From Ginsengibacter sp963792025 (GTDB lineage: Bacteria > Bacteroidota > Bacteroidia > Chitinophagales > Chitinophagaceae), in contig CAWBUS010000017.1 in the NCBI GenBank assembly GCA_963792025.1, positions 1-64,000 of the forward strand: a stretch of DNA of 64,000 bases, read 5' to 3'. Positions within the stretch are counted from its first letter, which is position 1; every line of letters begins with the position of its first letter. The notes below the pieces were generated by a model, which did no database searches, was not told where the DNA came from, and worked only from the letters and a program-made list of their open reading frames with translations. A program made the position numbers and the translations under genes. Shown piece by piece: positions 23,745 to 32,669 of the stretch.

Positions 23745-25472
23745 TCAATACTTCCACACCCTCGTATCCACCCCCTTCGGCGCATGTTTCGTAATGTGCT
23801 CCGCCATCATCTCAAGCAGTTTGCTGGTTGGTACTGGCTGCCAGCCGTGGCCCTTCATGGGGCGGCCATATTCAAAGGTTCCTTCGTAATGCGGGTTAGT
23901 GGTATGTTTCAGAAAATCCTGGAAATCGTACACGGCAAGATTCAGGTAAAAGTTATCTTGATCACCTACATATACGTGCAGTTTGTCTATAAGTTTGGGC
24001 CCAAGTGTAGCCCAGTTTGTAGCGAGGTAATAGCGCAGGTCGTACCCATGTTCCCGGGCATAGTTCACGGAATTGCTGTCTATTTTGCCTGTAAGGTTAT
24101 CCCATAACGGTACCGGGTACCCGTCGTTGCCAACGGGGCCAAATGCAGCATCAAAAATATCCATTTGTTCACCCGAGCGGCCGTGCGTGCCCAGCACCGC
24201 TTCCAGCCAGCTTGCATCTTTCGTGGTTCTTACTGGCATGCCTTCATTGTCACGCATCATATAGCGCGGAGATTGCTGCCAGGTGCTGTTGGCATCAAAA
24301 GGCATGGTAAAAGTGTTGGCGTAAAATGCATTAGTATCTTTGGTAAGGTCCATCAACTGGAAGTGCCTGAAGTCGAGCGGATCGGGATAGAGCGTCCACG
24401 TACCGCCAAAGAAATCAGGATGGTAGAGTTGTAATGCCATAGACTCCCATCCGCCCGTAGAACCACCTGTGAGCACCCGTGCATAGGGTTGTTGAATAAT
24501 GCGGTAATGATCTTCAATATATGGAATCAACTCCTTCATGATGGCATCACCATACGGCCCGTTGTTGGCGGAGTTTACGGCATAGGAATCATCATAATAC
24601 GGTGTGGGATGCTGGAAGGTAACCATGATCATCCTTGGAAAATGATCCGAATTATACCGTTGCTGGAAGGCATAACCTCCTTCAAGATTATAGCTGTCCA
24701 TGATAGTTTTGCGTGCAGGTGTTATCGGCTTGCTCTCTATTGTAAAACCTGCGGGAGAGCCGAGGCCAAAATGCCCCTGGTCATATACGACAGGATAGTG
24801 AACATTGGGATGCTCATCAAAACCTTTCGGTAATAAAATAGTTGCGCCGAGGTACATGTCATGTCCCCAGAAATCGGAAAGTATTTTGCTTTTTATTTTG
24901 ATATGCTTTACCTGTTTGGTATCCGGTGGAAGGTTACGGGCAGGCAACACACTATCCAGCTTAATGGAAAAGGATTGACTCTGCGAGGGATCGTAATGAA
25001 TCTTCTGCACAGCGCTGATGAGGTTGCCCGGTGACCTATTAAAATGCTGTCCTTCCCACTGATCCTGGTGCGCCCAGATGGTATGGCCGTCGGCACGATG
25101 ATACTGGGTGTACACATTCATCACTGCCTGTATGTAATAATCTCCCACAGGCAAATCACGCAGGTTAGCGATAGGGTAGCCGAGGTCGGTAGTATCGATA
25201 ACAACATCTTTTCCGGGTTCCAACTGGTCAACATCTTTGCCCCAAAAGGGGACGCTTTTAAAATAAGAACCTGCTTCGTATCGTGGCTCCGGCTGTGCAT
25301 CCCTGCTAATGGCCAGGAATACACGCCCGGTGATCGGTGTATGACTGGCGCTTTCAACAAAAGAAATGGAGAAAGTGGCGTTGTTTCTTTGGGCAATGGA
25401 AGAAAGGGGAAAGGCTATTAGTAAAAGGAAAGTGAAAGCGTTGGAGCAAATGTAGCGAAGCAGTTTTGTCAT
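23745..25472 (-). CDS. Secreted alpha/beta-hydrolase esterase (enterochelin-esterase-like)
   Basis: The 575-residue product has a signal peptide (about 1-28, ending SSIAQ). It has an N-terminal beta-rich domain (about 30-190) and a C-terminal Esterase_D/putative esterase domain with LPKGFDEHPNVHYPVVYDQGHFG. The nucleophile elbow is VLTGGSTGGWESM with Ser338. ELIPYIEDHYRI is the usual helix before it, and the late His is probably within MKGHGWQP near residue 548. These enzymes hydrolyse ester-linked substrates such as acyl sugars or siderophores; the substrate is unknown. It is probably periplasmic, with no T9SS tail. It is monocistronic, with a relict of a second copy just downstream. Confidence 0.85.
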   Translation of the reverse strand: MTKLLRYICSNAFTFLLLIAFPLSSIAQRNNATFSISFVESASHTPITGRVFLAISRDAQPEPRYEAGSYFKSVPFWGKDVDQLEPGKDVVIDTTDLGYPIANLRDLPVGDYYIQAVMNVYTQYHRADGHTIWAHQDQWEGQHFNRSPGNLISAVQKIHYDPSQSQSFSIKLDSVLPARNLPPDTKQVKHIKIKSKILSDFWGHDMYLGATILLPKGFDEHPNVHYPVVYDQGHFGLGSPAGFTIESKPITPARKTIMDSYNLEGGYAFQQRYNSDHFPRMIMVTFQHPTPYYDDSYAVNSANNGPYGDAIMKELIPYIEDHYRIIQQPYARVLTGGSTGGWESMALQLYHPDFFGGTWTLYPDPLDFRHFQLMDLTKDTNAFYANTFTMPFDANSTWQQSPRYMMRDNEGMPVRTTKDASWLEAVLGTHGRSGEQMDIFDAAFGPVGNDGYPVPLWDNLTGKIDSNSVNYAREHGYDLRYYLATNWATLGPKLIDKLHVYVGDQDNFYLNLAVYDFQDFLKHTTNPHYEGTFEYGRPMKGHGWQPVPTSKLLEMMAEHITKHAPKGVDTRVWKY

Positions 25473-25785
25473 GGTGATCTAATTGTATATTAATAATAGG
25501 ATAAACAAATGTAAGGAATAGCTTTATCTCCCGAAGGGCTTTACACAGTGGCACACTTTGTTGCCATAAAATTATCTACGTACCCACTACGCATAAACGA
25601 ACTTTGAATAATAAAAGATAAGGACCCGAACTGGTGAAGGTTTCTTCGATGTCCAGGTTCCCCAAAACCGCTTTTATTTGAAAGACTTTTTGAGGGAAAT
25701 CCGGCTTGGACGATTAATATTTTTGATATTTTAATTAAATTTTTATTAGCTTACATTTTACTACTGATTATCAAAAATTTCAGCT
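25473..25785. other. Intergenic region between divergent genes
   Basis: About 313 bases separating the divergent esterase and FG-GAP genes. AT-rich segments suit promoters on both strands, but no motif is convincing. Confidence 0.3.
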
Positions 25786-27435
25786 TTGGAAAAACTTTAC
25801 TACCACCAATCTCTTTCGAATTATGAAAAGGCCCTGACCAGGCTCGAGAAAACTATCCGGACAGGCGAATTCGCCAGGTATACTCTTCAAAAAAAACAAC
25901 AAGTCTGGAGCCGGATCTGCCGCTATGCACGGCAACTGGGCATAACAATAAAGTCCTCCGTAGCAGCAGCCTGTTTTGCAGCGGGCCTTTGTCTCGCTTC
26001 TCCAGCCTCGGCGCAAACCTTTGTACAAAAAACCGGTGCGGCAAACCCCCTCAATTTGGTGAGTTCTGTGCTCATAAAGGGACAGGAGGGTTTTAATCTT
26101 GCTCCTGCCTTTGTGGACATAGATGGTGATGGTGATAAGGATGCATTTGTAGGGGAATATTATGGCAGTCTTTTATATTTTAAAAATACAGGTACTGCTT
26201 CAAGCCCCGTTTTTGTTCAGCAGACCGGTGCGGCAAATCCCTTCAATGGAATTAACTTCGGATATAATCCCACTCCCACGTTTGTTGATATTGATCACGA
26301 CGGGGATATGGATTTATTTGTCGGTCAGGAAAGTGGAGTAATAAGATATTTTAAAAATACCGGGAATGCAACTACACCGGTATTTGTTGAGCAAACCGGA
26401 GCTGCCAACCCTTTCAACAGTGTGGGGGGTAATATATATTCAACCATTGCCTTTGTGGATATAGATGGTGATGGGGATAAGGATGCTTTTATCGGGGGTG
26501 CTCATAACAGTGGCGGACTTTTATATTATAAGAATACAGGAAGTGCATCAGCTCCCGTTTTTGTTATGCAGACCGGTTCGGCAAATCCCTTCAATGGAAT
26601 TAGTATTGACTATTATTCCGCTCCGAGTTTTGTTGACATAGATGGTGATGGGGATATGGATGCTTTTATTGGGGGAAATATTGGGGCCGGAGCAACGACT
26701 GGAAGGGTCAGATATTATAAAAATACAGGTACGGCAACTGTCCCTGTATTTACGGAACAAACCGGTGCAAACAACCCGCTTACTTTGGTAAGTACTAATT
26801 ACGGTCGGGGCACCACGACTACGCCCACCTTTGTTGATATCGATAATGATGGTGATATGGATGTGTTTGTCGGTAACTATTATGGTGCTGTTGACTATTA
26901 CCAGAATCAAAGTATTGCTCTTCCACTACAGTTGCTTGGTTTTGAAGGTAACAGGCAGGAAGGCTACAATAAATTACAATGGCAAACTGCCAACGAAGTA
27001 AACAGCAATTCGTTTGAAATAGAGCGCAGCAACAATGGTACAAACTTCGCGAAAATTGGTTCTGTTCAGGCATCAGGCAATGGTAATAATAAATATACTT
27101 TCAACGACAATGGAGTTGGCGGAAAATTATTTTACCGTCTTAAAATGGTGGATATAGATGACAGGTTTACCTACAGTTCCATTATATGGATCAATGCAGG
27201 AGAAGCAGCTGGTGTAAGCATTTACCCCAACCCTGCAAGGGATGTAATCAACTTAAATACGGGAGTTGCCGGGATATTAAAAACCAGGGCGGGTATTTAC
27301 GATGCTAATGGAAAATTAGTGCAAAGTATTTTGATCAATAATTACCAGCAGCTAATAAATGTGCAGCACCTGGCAAAAGGAATTTATTCCATAAAATTTG
27401 CAGATGGGTCGGTAAAAAGTTTCATTAAAAATTAA
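25786..27435 (+). CDS. FG-GAP/VCBS repeat protein with T9SS type-A sorting domain
   Basis: The 549-residue protein has five repeats of about 57 residues (about 85-385). Each contains FVDIDGDGDKDAFVG-type calcium-binding DxDxDGDxD loops, a YYKNTG segment and PVFVxQTGAANPFN. Together they should form a beta-propeller. After this comes a short domain (LLGFEGNRQEGYNKLQWQT, about 386-475) and a type-A T9SS sorting tail (YPNPARDVINL ... GIYSIKFADGSVKSFIKN). It is therefore surface-exposed or secreted. The start is TTG at 25786, and about 55 charged residues precede the hydrophobic export segment SSVAAACFAAGLCLASPASAQ. This long leader is unusual. Confidence 0.85.
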   Translation: MEKLYYHQSLSNYEKALTRLEKTIRTGEFARYTLQKKQQVWSRICRYARQLGITIKSSVAAACFAAGLCLASPASAQTFVQKTGAANPLNLVSSVLIKGQEGFNLAPAFVDIDGDGDKDAFVGEYYGSLLYFKNTGTASSPVFVQQTGAANPFNGINFGYNPTPTFVDIDHDGDMDLFVGQESGVIRYFKNTGNATTPVFVEQTGAANPFNSVGGNIYSTIAFVDIDGDGDKDAFIGGAHNSGGLLYYKNTGSASAPVFVMQTGSANPFNGISIDYYSAPSFVDIDGDGDMDAFIGGNIGAGATTGRVRYYKNTGTATVPVFTEQTGANNPLTLVSTNYGRGTTTTPTFVDIDNDGDMDVFVGNYYGAVDYYQNQSIALPLQLLGFEGNRQEGYNKLQWQTANEVNSNSFEIERSNNGTNFAKIGSVQASGNGNNKYTFNDNGVGGKLFYRLKMVDIDDRFTYSSIIWINAGEAAGVSIYPNPARDVINLNTGVAGILKTRAGIYDANGKLVQSILINNYQQLINVQHLAKGIYSIKFADGSVKSFIKN

Positions 27436-27685
27436 CCGGTAAACCTTTGCAGTGCGGTTCTGGTAGCCTTGGTTCCTCCCGTCATCATTATCGTATTGCC
27501 CCGATATTCCCGAATTAATATCACGGAGAGATTCATCCCAATTTTTTTTAAAAATTCTGAAAAAAGAAAAAGTCATTAATTCCGGAACATTACGCAGCCA
27601 CGCTTTATTCTATTTTAGACGATTTGTAAATTAAGGGGTTAGAATTATTAGGGTGAAATTTTTTAAATGTCGGCGTTACGAAAAA

Positions 27686-30600
27686 TTATCTTATAAGAGT
27701 AACTACTCCTTTATAGTTTTGCGCCGGTTTTCCGGCAACTGTCAATTCTATCAGCCATACATAGCTCCCTATAGGTTGCGGCAGACTTTGACAATTTCCG
27801 TCCCAACCCTTTTTAATATCATTAGTTTCAAATACTTTTTGGCCAAACCTATTATAAACAGTAAATAAGAATGATGTAACGGCAAATGGAAATTTTACAC
27901 GGAACGCATCATTTACTCCGTCGCCATTGGGAGTAAAAATATTCGGCATTTCGAGATAACAAAGCCCCGGAGTAATAATGATAGCATCTGAAAAAGTTCC
28001 GCATTCATTAGTGGCTGTTAATTCATAAGTGCCGGTTGCTTTTACAATGTAGGTGGTAGCATTGCTTCCATCCTGCCAGGTATAGCTGGCTCCTGTGTTG
28101 AGTTGTGGCTGCAGGGTTATCGTTGTTCCTTCGCAAAGGAGCGTATCGTTCCCCAAATTAAAATAAGGTTTGTTGAGATAGGTTATTGCAATACTGTCGT
28201 TTACAATGCAGCCATTTAAATCAACGGCAACGTGGTACAATCCGGACGTAGTAACAGTAAATTGGGGTGATATAGACCCGTCTTGCCAGGTATAGCCAGA
28301 GCCGGGATAGAAAGCATTCAATATAAGATTATTACCTGTACATAACGTAGTATCGCTACCAAGAGAAATAACAGGCAAAGGTTCATAGGTTACCCTGATG
28401 CTATCACTTTTCACACAACCCGTTTGCGATGTTACCTGTAGCCAATAAAGTCCTGCATTATCAATAACGAAATTGGCGGAAGTGCTTCCTGTATTCCATA
28501 AATAAGATGCCTGCGGCAGCACAAAATTGTATTGTAACTGACCAACACCACATATAGTGGTGTCATTTCCCAAAGAAAATACAGATAAGGGATACAGATT
28601 AACAACTTGCATGGTATCAAATGCAGCGCATCCGTTTAGCTTAGCTTTTACTGAATAAACCCCCTGTTGATTTACCCTGATTGTTTCAGTAACAGCATTG
28701 GTGTTCCACAAATAACTATCATAATTATTGCCGGCGTCTAATACAATTGAATCATTCGTGCAAAAGCTGGTGTCATTTCCTAAATTAACAGGAGGAACCT
28801 GCTTTACAAATATAAGTATTGAATCACTCACAAAGCACCCGGCAGTTTGTTCAGCAGTTACGCGATACATAAAGGTGGTATCAGGAAAAACTTTTACCAA
28901 ATTACCCGTGTCTGGCATAATATTATAGGTGCTCCATTGATAATGTATAAAGCCCGGAGGAGCGGTAATGGACACCGTATCATGCTGGCATATTGAGGTG
29001 TCCGCACCAATGTTGAAAGGTATGGGTAGATGTGGAGCTACATTTATGGTATCGCTACTTACATTGCCACAGGCATCATTTACGGTTACATAATAAATAC
29101 CGGGCTTTGTTACTTCGAATGTTGAATCAGTGGATCCGTCCTGCCACTGGTAAGAAAGATATCCTGGTCCGGCATTTAGAAGAATGATATTACCGGGGCA
29201 GATGGTAGTATCGGGTCCAAGATCAAGAATACCGTTGGAATTGCTTATTGCTATTTGCATGCTGTCGGTGTAGATATTGCAGCCCGCATTTAGTTTCACT
29301 TTTATCCATGTGGTCCCCGTTTTTTTGAAAGTAAGATTGATAGTGGTATCGGTATAAGAAGTAATGGTTACAAATGAAGTATCATATATCCATAAAGGCT
29401 TCAGGGTACAGCCGGGGTTTGTTATGGCTTTGTAGCTGTATGGCTGGCTCGGCTGGCAAATAGCCGCAATGCCTGTTACTTTTACACTGTTACAAGTTTG
29501 AGGACTGCTGCATAATATAGCATCTACAACATTCCCGTCGCTTTCAGGTACTAATATATCAGGGATATCGTCAGGATAGAAGTTTTCATCAATTTCAGCG
29601 AATCCTACCGGCTGCACATTAAGATCTATTGTAGACATGGAAGGGATAACATTAAGATAATCGCAGGTACCGAGCACACCATTTGCATCATATTTTTCAA
29701 GATAGCCATCGGCATAAGTGGAATTCACACCGCCATAGTAAAAATTGCCTGCAACATAAATACTTCCATCATCACTAACGGCTATTCCCCCTATAGATCC
29801 AGACCGGATGATACCGTATGCGTGATCAAATTGAACCTTGAGTGCGGTATCCATTTTCATAAGATTATCCTCATGGCCAATGTTATTGTAGTCATTGTAT
29901 TTTACATACATCATGTCGTCTTTTGAAGTTGCATAAGGCACTGCGTAAACGGCGGGAAACATTTTGAACTGAATGGGTTTTCCGAGCGTATCAAATGTTC
30001 CTAATACCGGGTTACCCTGCTGATTATTGCCTGCGTAAAAAATGTGGTCGCCCGCAAGTCCCAGGTGTCTATAATAAATGAGTCCGTCGCACGCATTTTG
30101 ATAGATGTAGGCACTCAGCATTTCCCCGTTATTCTTGTCAATACGAACCGAGACGCTGCCGCCCGGTCCTCCTTCATTTACTATAATTAGCGAAGTTTTT
30201 GTACATACTCCGGAACATATAAAAAAATTTCCCTGGTCTATCGGGTATTTCTTAAACCATATTCCATTGCCATTCGCATCCATTTTGTAAACGAACACGT
30301 TTGACTTTTGCATGAATCCATAATCGCAGCTTATAATATACAAGTTTCCGTCATCATCGCGTATAACCTGCGGGTAGGTAAGTGAAGCGCTTAGAGAATT
30401 GGTTCCGAAATTGGCTGTTTTACTCCATAAGATTTGAAGGTTATCGTCAACCATCGTTAGTGTATAAGTAGGTATTCCATTTGGGTTCGCATAATCAACC
30501 AGCACTACATGTTGCTTGTCGTATTGCATGGAGCCAGCAGCGGAAGATATACTATCGTGAAAAATTGTAACTCCCCTCATAAAATTACCTTTGGAGTCAT

Positions 30601-32236
30601 AAAGTTCCATGCCACCGCTTGCTGTGGTCATATTATTGAGTACGTCAGTGTAGCGGGCCGTGCATATAAGGATGTTGTCATTTTGCATTAAATAGGAAAA
30701 GCCAAAGCCATTAATATAATCTTTAGACCTAAACGTTTTATAAAAGCTACTGAGGCAAGTATCCTCTACAGGTGGTGCAGGGCAATATAATTGGTTACAA
30801 TCAAATTGTGATGTAAGCGATACGGCACCATTTGTCAATGTTGCACCCGATACTAGTTGCGCAACCGAATTTAAAGTACTTGTAGTTGGAGTATTAGGTG
30901 CCTGAATATTCCCGGTAAATTGATTGTTTATATCATTGAAACCACACCCGGCAAGGGTTCCAATGCTGTCCGTCTTAATAAGAATTACCTCATTTGAGGC
31001 TGTTGTATTCAAACCGAAAATATATCCACCATCTTCAAGAGATTCTGCAGTGGCAGCTATGTTGCTTCCCATAGGTACATTATATGTTCTTGTATATTCA
31101 GGTGTTGTTTGATAATAAGCAAACTGCCGGAGAAAAATGAGCTTGCCCTGCGAGGGAACGGTAAAGCCCATTACGTTTCCTGAATTACTTAAGGAACTTG
31201 CTGTATTAAAGTCAATATTCAAAGGCACCTGGAACAAATGTTGTGTTTCTGCCAATTGAGCTCCGGAACTTATATCTCTCGCTAATACATATTGTCCCGA
31301 CGGCATTTTAAAAATACCTGTGCACATAAGCCGGTCATTGTAACTTCTCGTTTTAAAAAAACGTGATTCGTTACTATACAAATCAGCAGAAGAAGACAAG
31401 TTTCCGTTTTGCCCGTTAAGAACGATCATAGTGGTGCCTTGCTTGCCGGCCGTCAGATAATTTGCTACAATTGCCACTGAGTCAAACGATATTCGGTTTG
31501 TGCCAATCAATTCTGTTAATCCCGCAACCGGTGCTTCTTTCTGCCATATAGAAGAGCCGTCAGAACTGTTCAGGTAAGCACACCAGATTAACCCTGGCAA
31601 CTGGGCGCCTAGTGTTATGTATATATCATCTGCCAAATCCATTGTTACCTTTTGCGGTGCTGAAGAGGTATTATATTTATGAATCCATTGGGTTGATAAA
31701 TCTGCATGTAAGCAAGCAGCAAAAACTATATCAGTGCCCTCATGCACAATTCCTGCTATCACCAATGAACCATCCGGATGAATTTTAAGGCCGTAAATCG
31801 TGTTCGGGGCATTATCAATCTCAAATATTTTTTGCAAAACAACATTGCCACCATTATCTATAATGTATAAAAAGCCGTGCTGTACACCATTTGAAAGAGT
31901 GATATTGCCTGCAACGATAAAATTCCGGTCCGGTGTGGTTTGTATCTCTTTTACTTCTATTTTTTCAGCAGGCCCCGGTGTAAGATGCATGTAAAATGTT
32001 GATGTTTTACAGGTCGCATTTTGGGAGGATAACTTGTGATCAGGAAAAGAAGAGGGTAATAATTTTGCAAAATTTACTTTGGTTTCGGCTCCTTTTTTTT
32101 GCAGGTTTCCGGGAAGCATACCCCGTAAGGGAAAGGGTCGGTTCATTACAGGAGCCTGACCATATACACCGGGTTCATGGAACGATAAAAAGATAATAAT
32201 TAATAAAAAAAGGTTGCGGCAGTTTTGGCGGTGCAT
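27686..32236 (-). CDS. Giant T9SS type-B surface protein with propeller and Ig-like repeats
   Basis: The 1516-residue protein has a signal peptide (about 1-27). Two propeller-like modules of about 430 residues follow, made of repeats such as DGGYIFG and DGSIYVAGNFY. Each ends in a Cys-rich hinge (CNQLYCPAPPVEDTC; CSSPQTCNSVKVTG). Next come about seven Ig-like repeats (about 1000-1430) with LGNDTTLC.G, YTWQDGS and GLYxVxV frameworks. The type-B sorting domain closes the protein (MPNIFTPNGDGVNDAF, VYNRFGQKVFE, WDGNCQSLPQPIGSYVW, KGVVTLIR). It is exported by the type IX system and likely acts as a cell-surface adhesin. It is a paralogue of the protein at 58344, in the same orientation, and the permease array lies between them. 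Confidence 0.88.
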   Translation of the reverse strand: MHRQNCRNLFLLIIIFLSFHEPGVYGQAPVMNRPFPLRGMLPGNLQKKGAETKVNFAKLLPSSFPDHKLSSQNATCKTSTFYMHLTPGPAEKIEVKEIQTTPDRNFIVAGNITLSNGVQHGFLYIIDNGGNVVLQKIFEIDNAPNTIYGLKIHPDGSLVIAGIVHEGTDIVFAACLHADLSTQWIHKYNTSSAPQKVTMDLADDIYITLGAQLPGLIWCAYLNSSDGSSIWQKEAPVAGLTELIGTNRISFDSVAIVANYLTAGKQGTTMIVLNGQNGNLSSSADLYSNESRFFKTRSYNDRLMCTGIFKMPSGQYVLARDISSGAQLAETQHLFQVPLNIDFNTASSLSNSGNVMGFTVPSQGKLIFLRQFAYYQTTPEYTRTYNVPMGSNIAATAESLEDGGYIFGLNTTASNEVILIKTDSIGTLAGCGFNDINNQFTGNIQAPNTPTTSTLNSVAQLVSGATLTNGAVSLTSQFDCNQLYCPAPPVEDTCLSSFYKTFRSKDYINGFGFSYLMQNDNILICTARYTDVLNNMTTASGGMELYDSKGNFMRGVTIFHDSISSAAGSMQYDKQHVVLVDYANPNGIPTYTLTMVDDNLQILWSKTANFGTNSLSASLTYPQVIRDDDGNLYIISCDYGFMQKSNVFVYKMDANGNGIWFKKYPIDQGNFFICSGVCTKTSLIIVNEGGPGGSVSVRIDKNNGEMLSAYIYQNACDGLIYYRHLGLAGDHIFYAGNNQQGNPVLGTFDTLGKPIQFKMFPAVYAVPYATSKDDMMYVKYNDYNNIGHEDNLMKMDTALKVQFDHAYGIIRSGSIGGIAVSDDGSIYVAGNFYYGGVNSTYADGYLEKYDANGVLGTCDYLNVIPSMSTIDLNVQPVGFAEIDENFYPDDIPDILVPESDGNVVDAILCSSPQTCNSVKVTGIAAICQPSQPYSYKAITNPGCTLKPLWIYDTSFVTITSYTDTTINLTFKKTGTTWIKVKLNAGCNIYTDSMQIAISNSNGILDLGPDTTICPGNIILLNAGPGYLSYQWQDGSTDSTFEVTKPGIYYVTVNDACGNVSSDTINVAPHLPIPFNIGADTSICQHDTVSITAPPGFIHYQWSTYNIMPDTGNLVKVFPDTTFMYRVTAEQTAGCFVSDSILIFVKQVPPVNLGNDTSFCTNDSIVLDAGNNYDSYLWNTNAVTETIRVNQQGVYSVKAKLNGCAAFDTMQVVNLYPLSVFSLGNDTTICGVGQLQYNFVLPQASYLWNTGSTSANFVIDNAGLYWLQVTSQTGCVKSDSIRVTYEPLPVISLGSDTTLCTGNNLILNAFYPGSGYTWQDGSISPQFTVTTSGLYHVAVDLNGCIVNDSIAITYLNKPYFNLGNDTLLCEGTTITLQPQLNTGASYTWQDGSNATTYIVKATGTYELTATNECGTFSDAIIITPGLCYLEMPNIFTPNGDGVNDAFRVKFPFAVTSFLFTVYNRFGQKVFETNDIKKGWDGNCQSLPQPIGSYVWLIELTVAGKPAQNYKGVVTLIR

Positions 32237-32490
32237 ATCAATTCAGGTGGTTCATGTTCTCAGCAAACAAATAAGTTCCCCGTAATTTAATGATGAAAAT
32301 AAAACTTATAATTGAAAAAAGTGAATGTTGGATATTTTAATATCAATATTGCAGAAGATAATTTAACGAATTATCAATGGTGACGTTTAAATTAACAGTG
32401 AAATATCAAGTGATAAAAAGATTGGCGAGAGAATGTATGTTCAGGTTCCATATTGCAATAAGGGTTATTCAATGTTGTAATCGTCCTAAC
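32237..32490. other. Intergenic region between divergent adhesin and permease array
   Basis: AT-rich sequence with no ORF. It must contain the promoter of the minus-strand surface protein. No specific element could be assigned except the operator/promoter module annotated immediately to the right. Confidence 0.3.
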
Positions 32491-32527
32491 TGTTCACTTT
32501 CTATAAACAAGTGTTCGTTTATGAACA
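32491..32527 (+). promoter_or_regulatory. 37-bp operator-like element (enhancer-binding site), copy 1
   Basis: The element starts with TGTTCA (32491-32496), has the core AAGTGTTCG at 32509-32517 and ends with TGAACA (32522-32527). TGTTCG and TGAACA form a 16-bp dyad (TGTTC-N6-GAACA), and the first TGTTCA is a further half-site exactly 21 bp (two helical turns) upstream of TGTTCG. By hand count 25 of 37 positions are identical, without gaps, to the element at 52836-52872. The core begins 72 bp upstream of a sigma-54-like element in both cases. This is the expected geometry for an NtrC-family activator site. Confidence 0.65.
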
Positions 32528-32580
32528 GTTTGGCACTTGATAAATTATAATAAATAACTCTTTATCAACGCGATACAGGC

Positions 32581-32597
32581 TTGGTACATTCATTGAA
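32581..32597 (+). promoter_or_regulatory. Sigma-54-like promoter of the permease array
   Basis: TTGGTACATTCATTGAA aligns without gaps to the -24/-12 pattern TTGGCAC-N5-TTGCA, with the GG and TTG elements correctly spaced; the -12 dinucleotide is GA rather than GC. The same pattern, TTGGTATATATATTGAA, lies upstream of the permease at 52963. An octamer CTTTATCA lies exactly 21 bp upstream of the -24 in both. The start codon of the first permease is 73 bp downstream. Confidence 0.55.
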
Positions 32598-32669
32598 AAG
32601 TTTTTCCGCGAAATGCCTTTATATTTCGAATGAGGAAATTTCTTCAACCTTAATTCTAAACTCTATACT

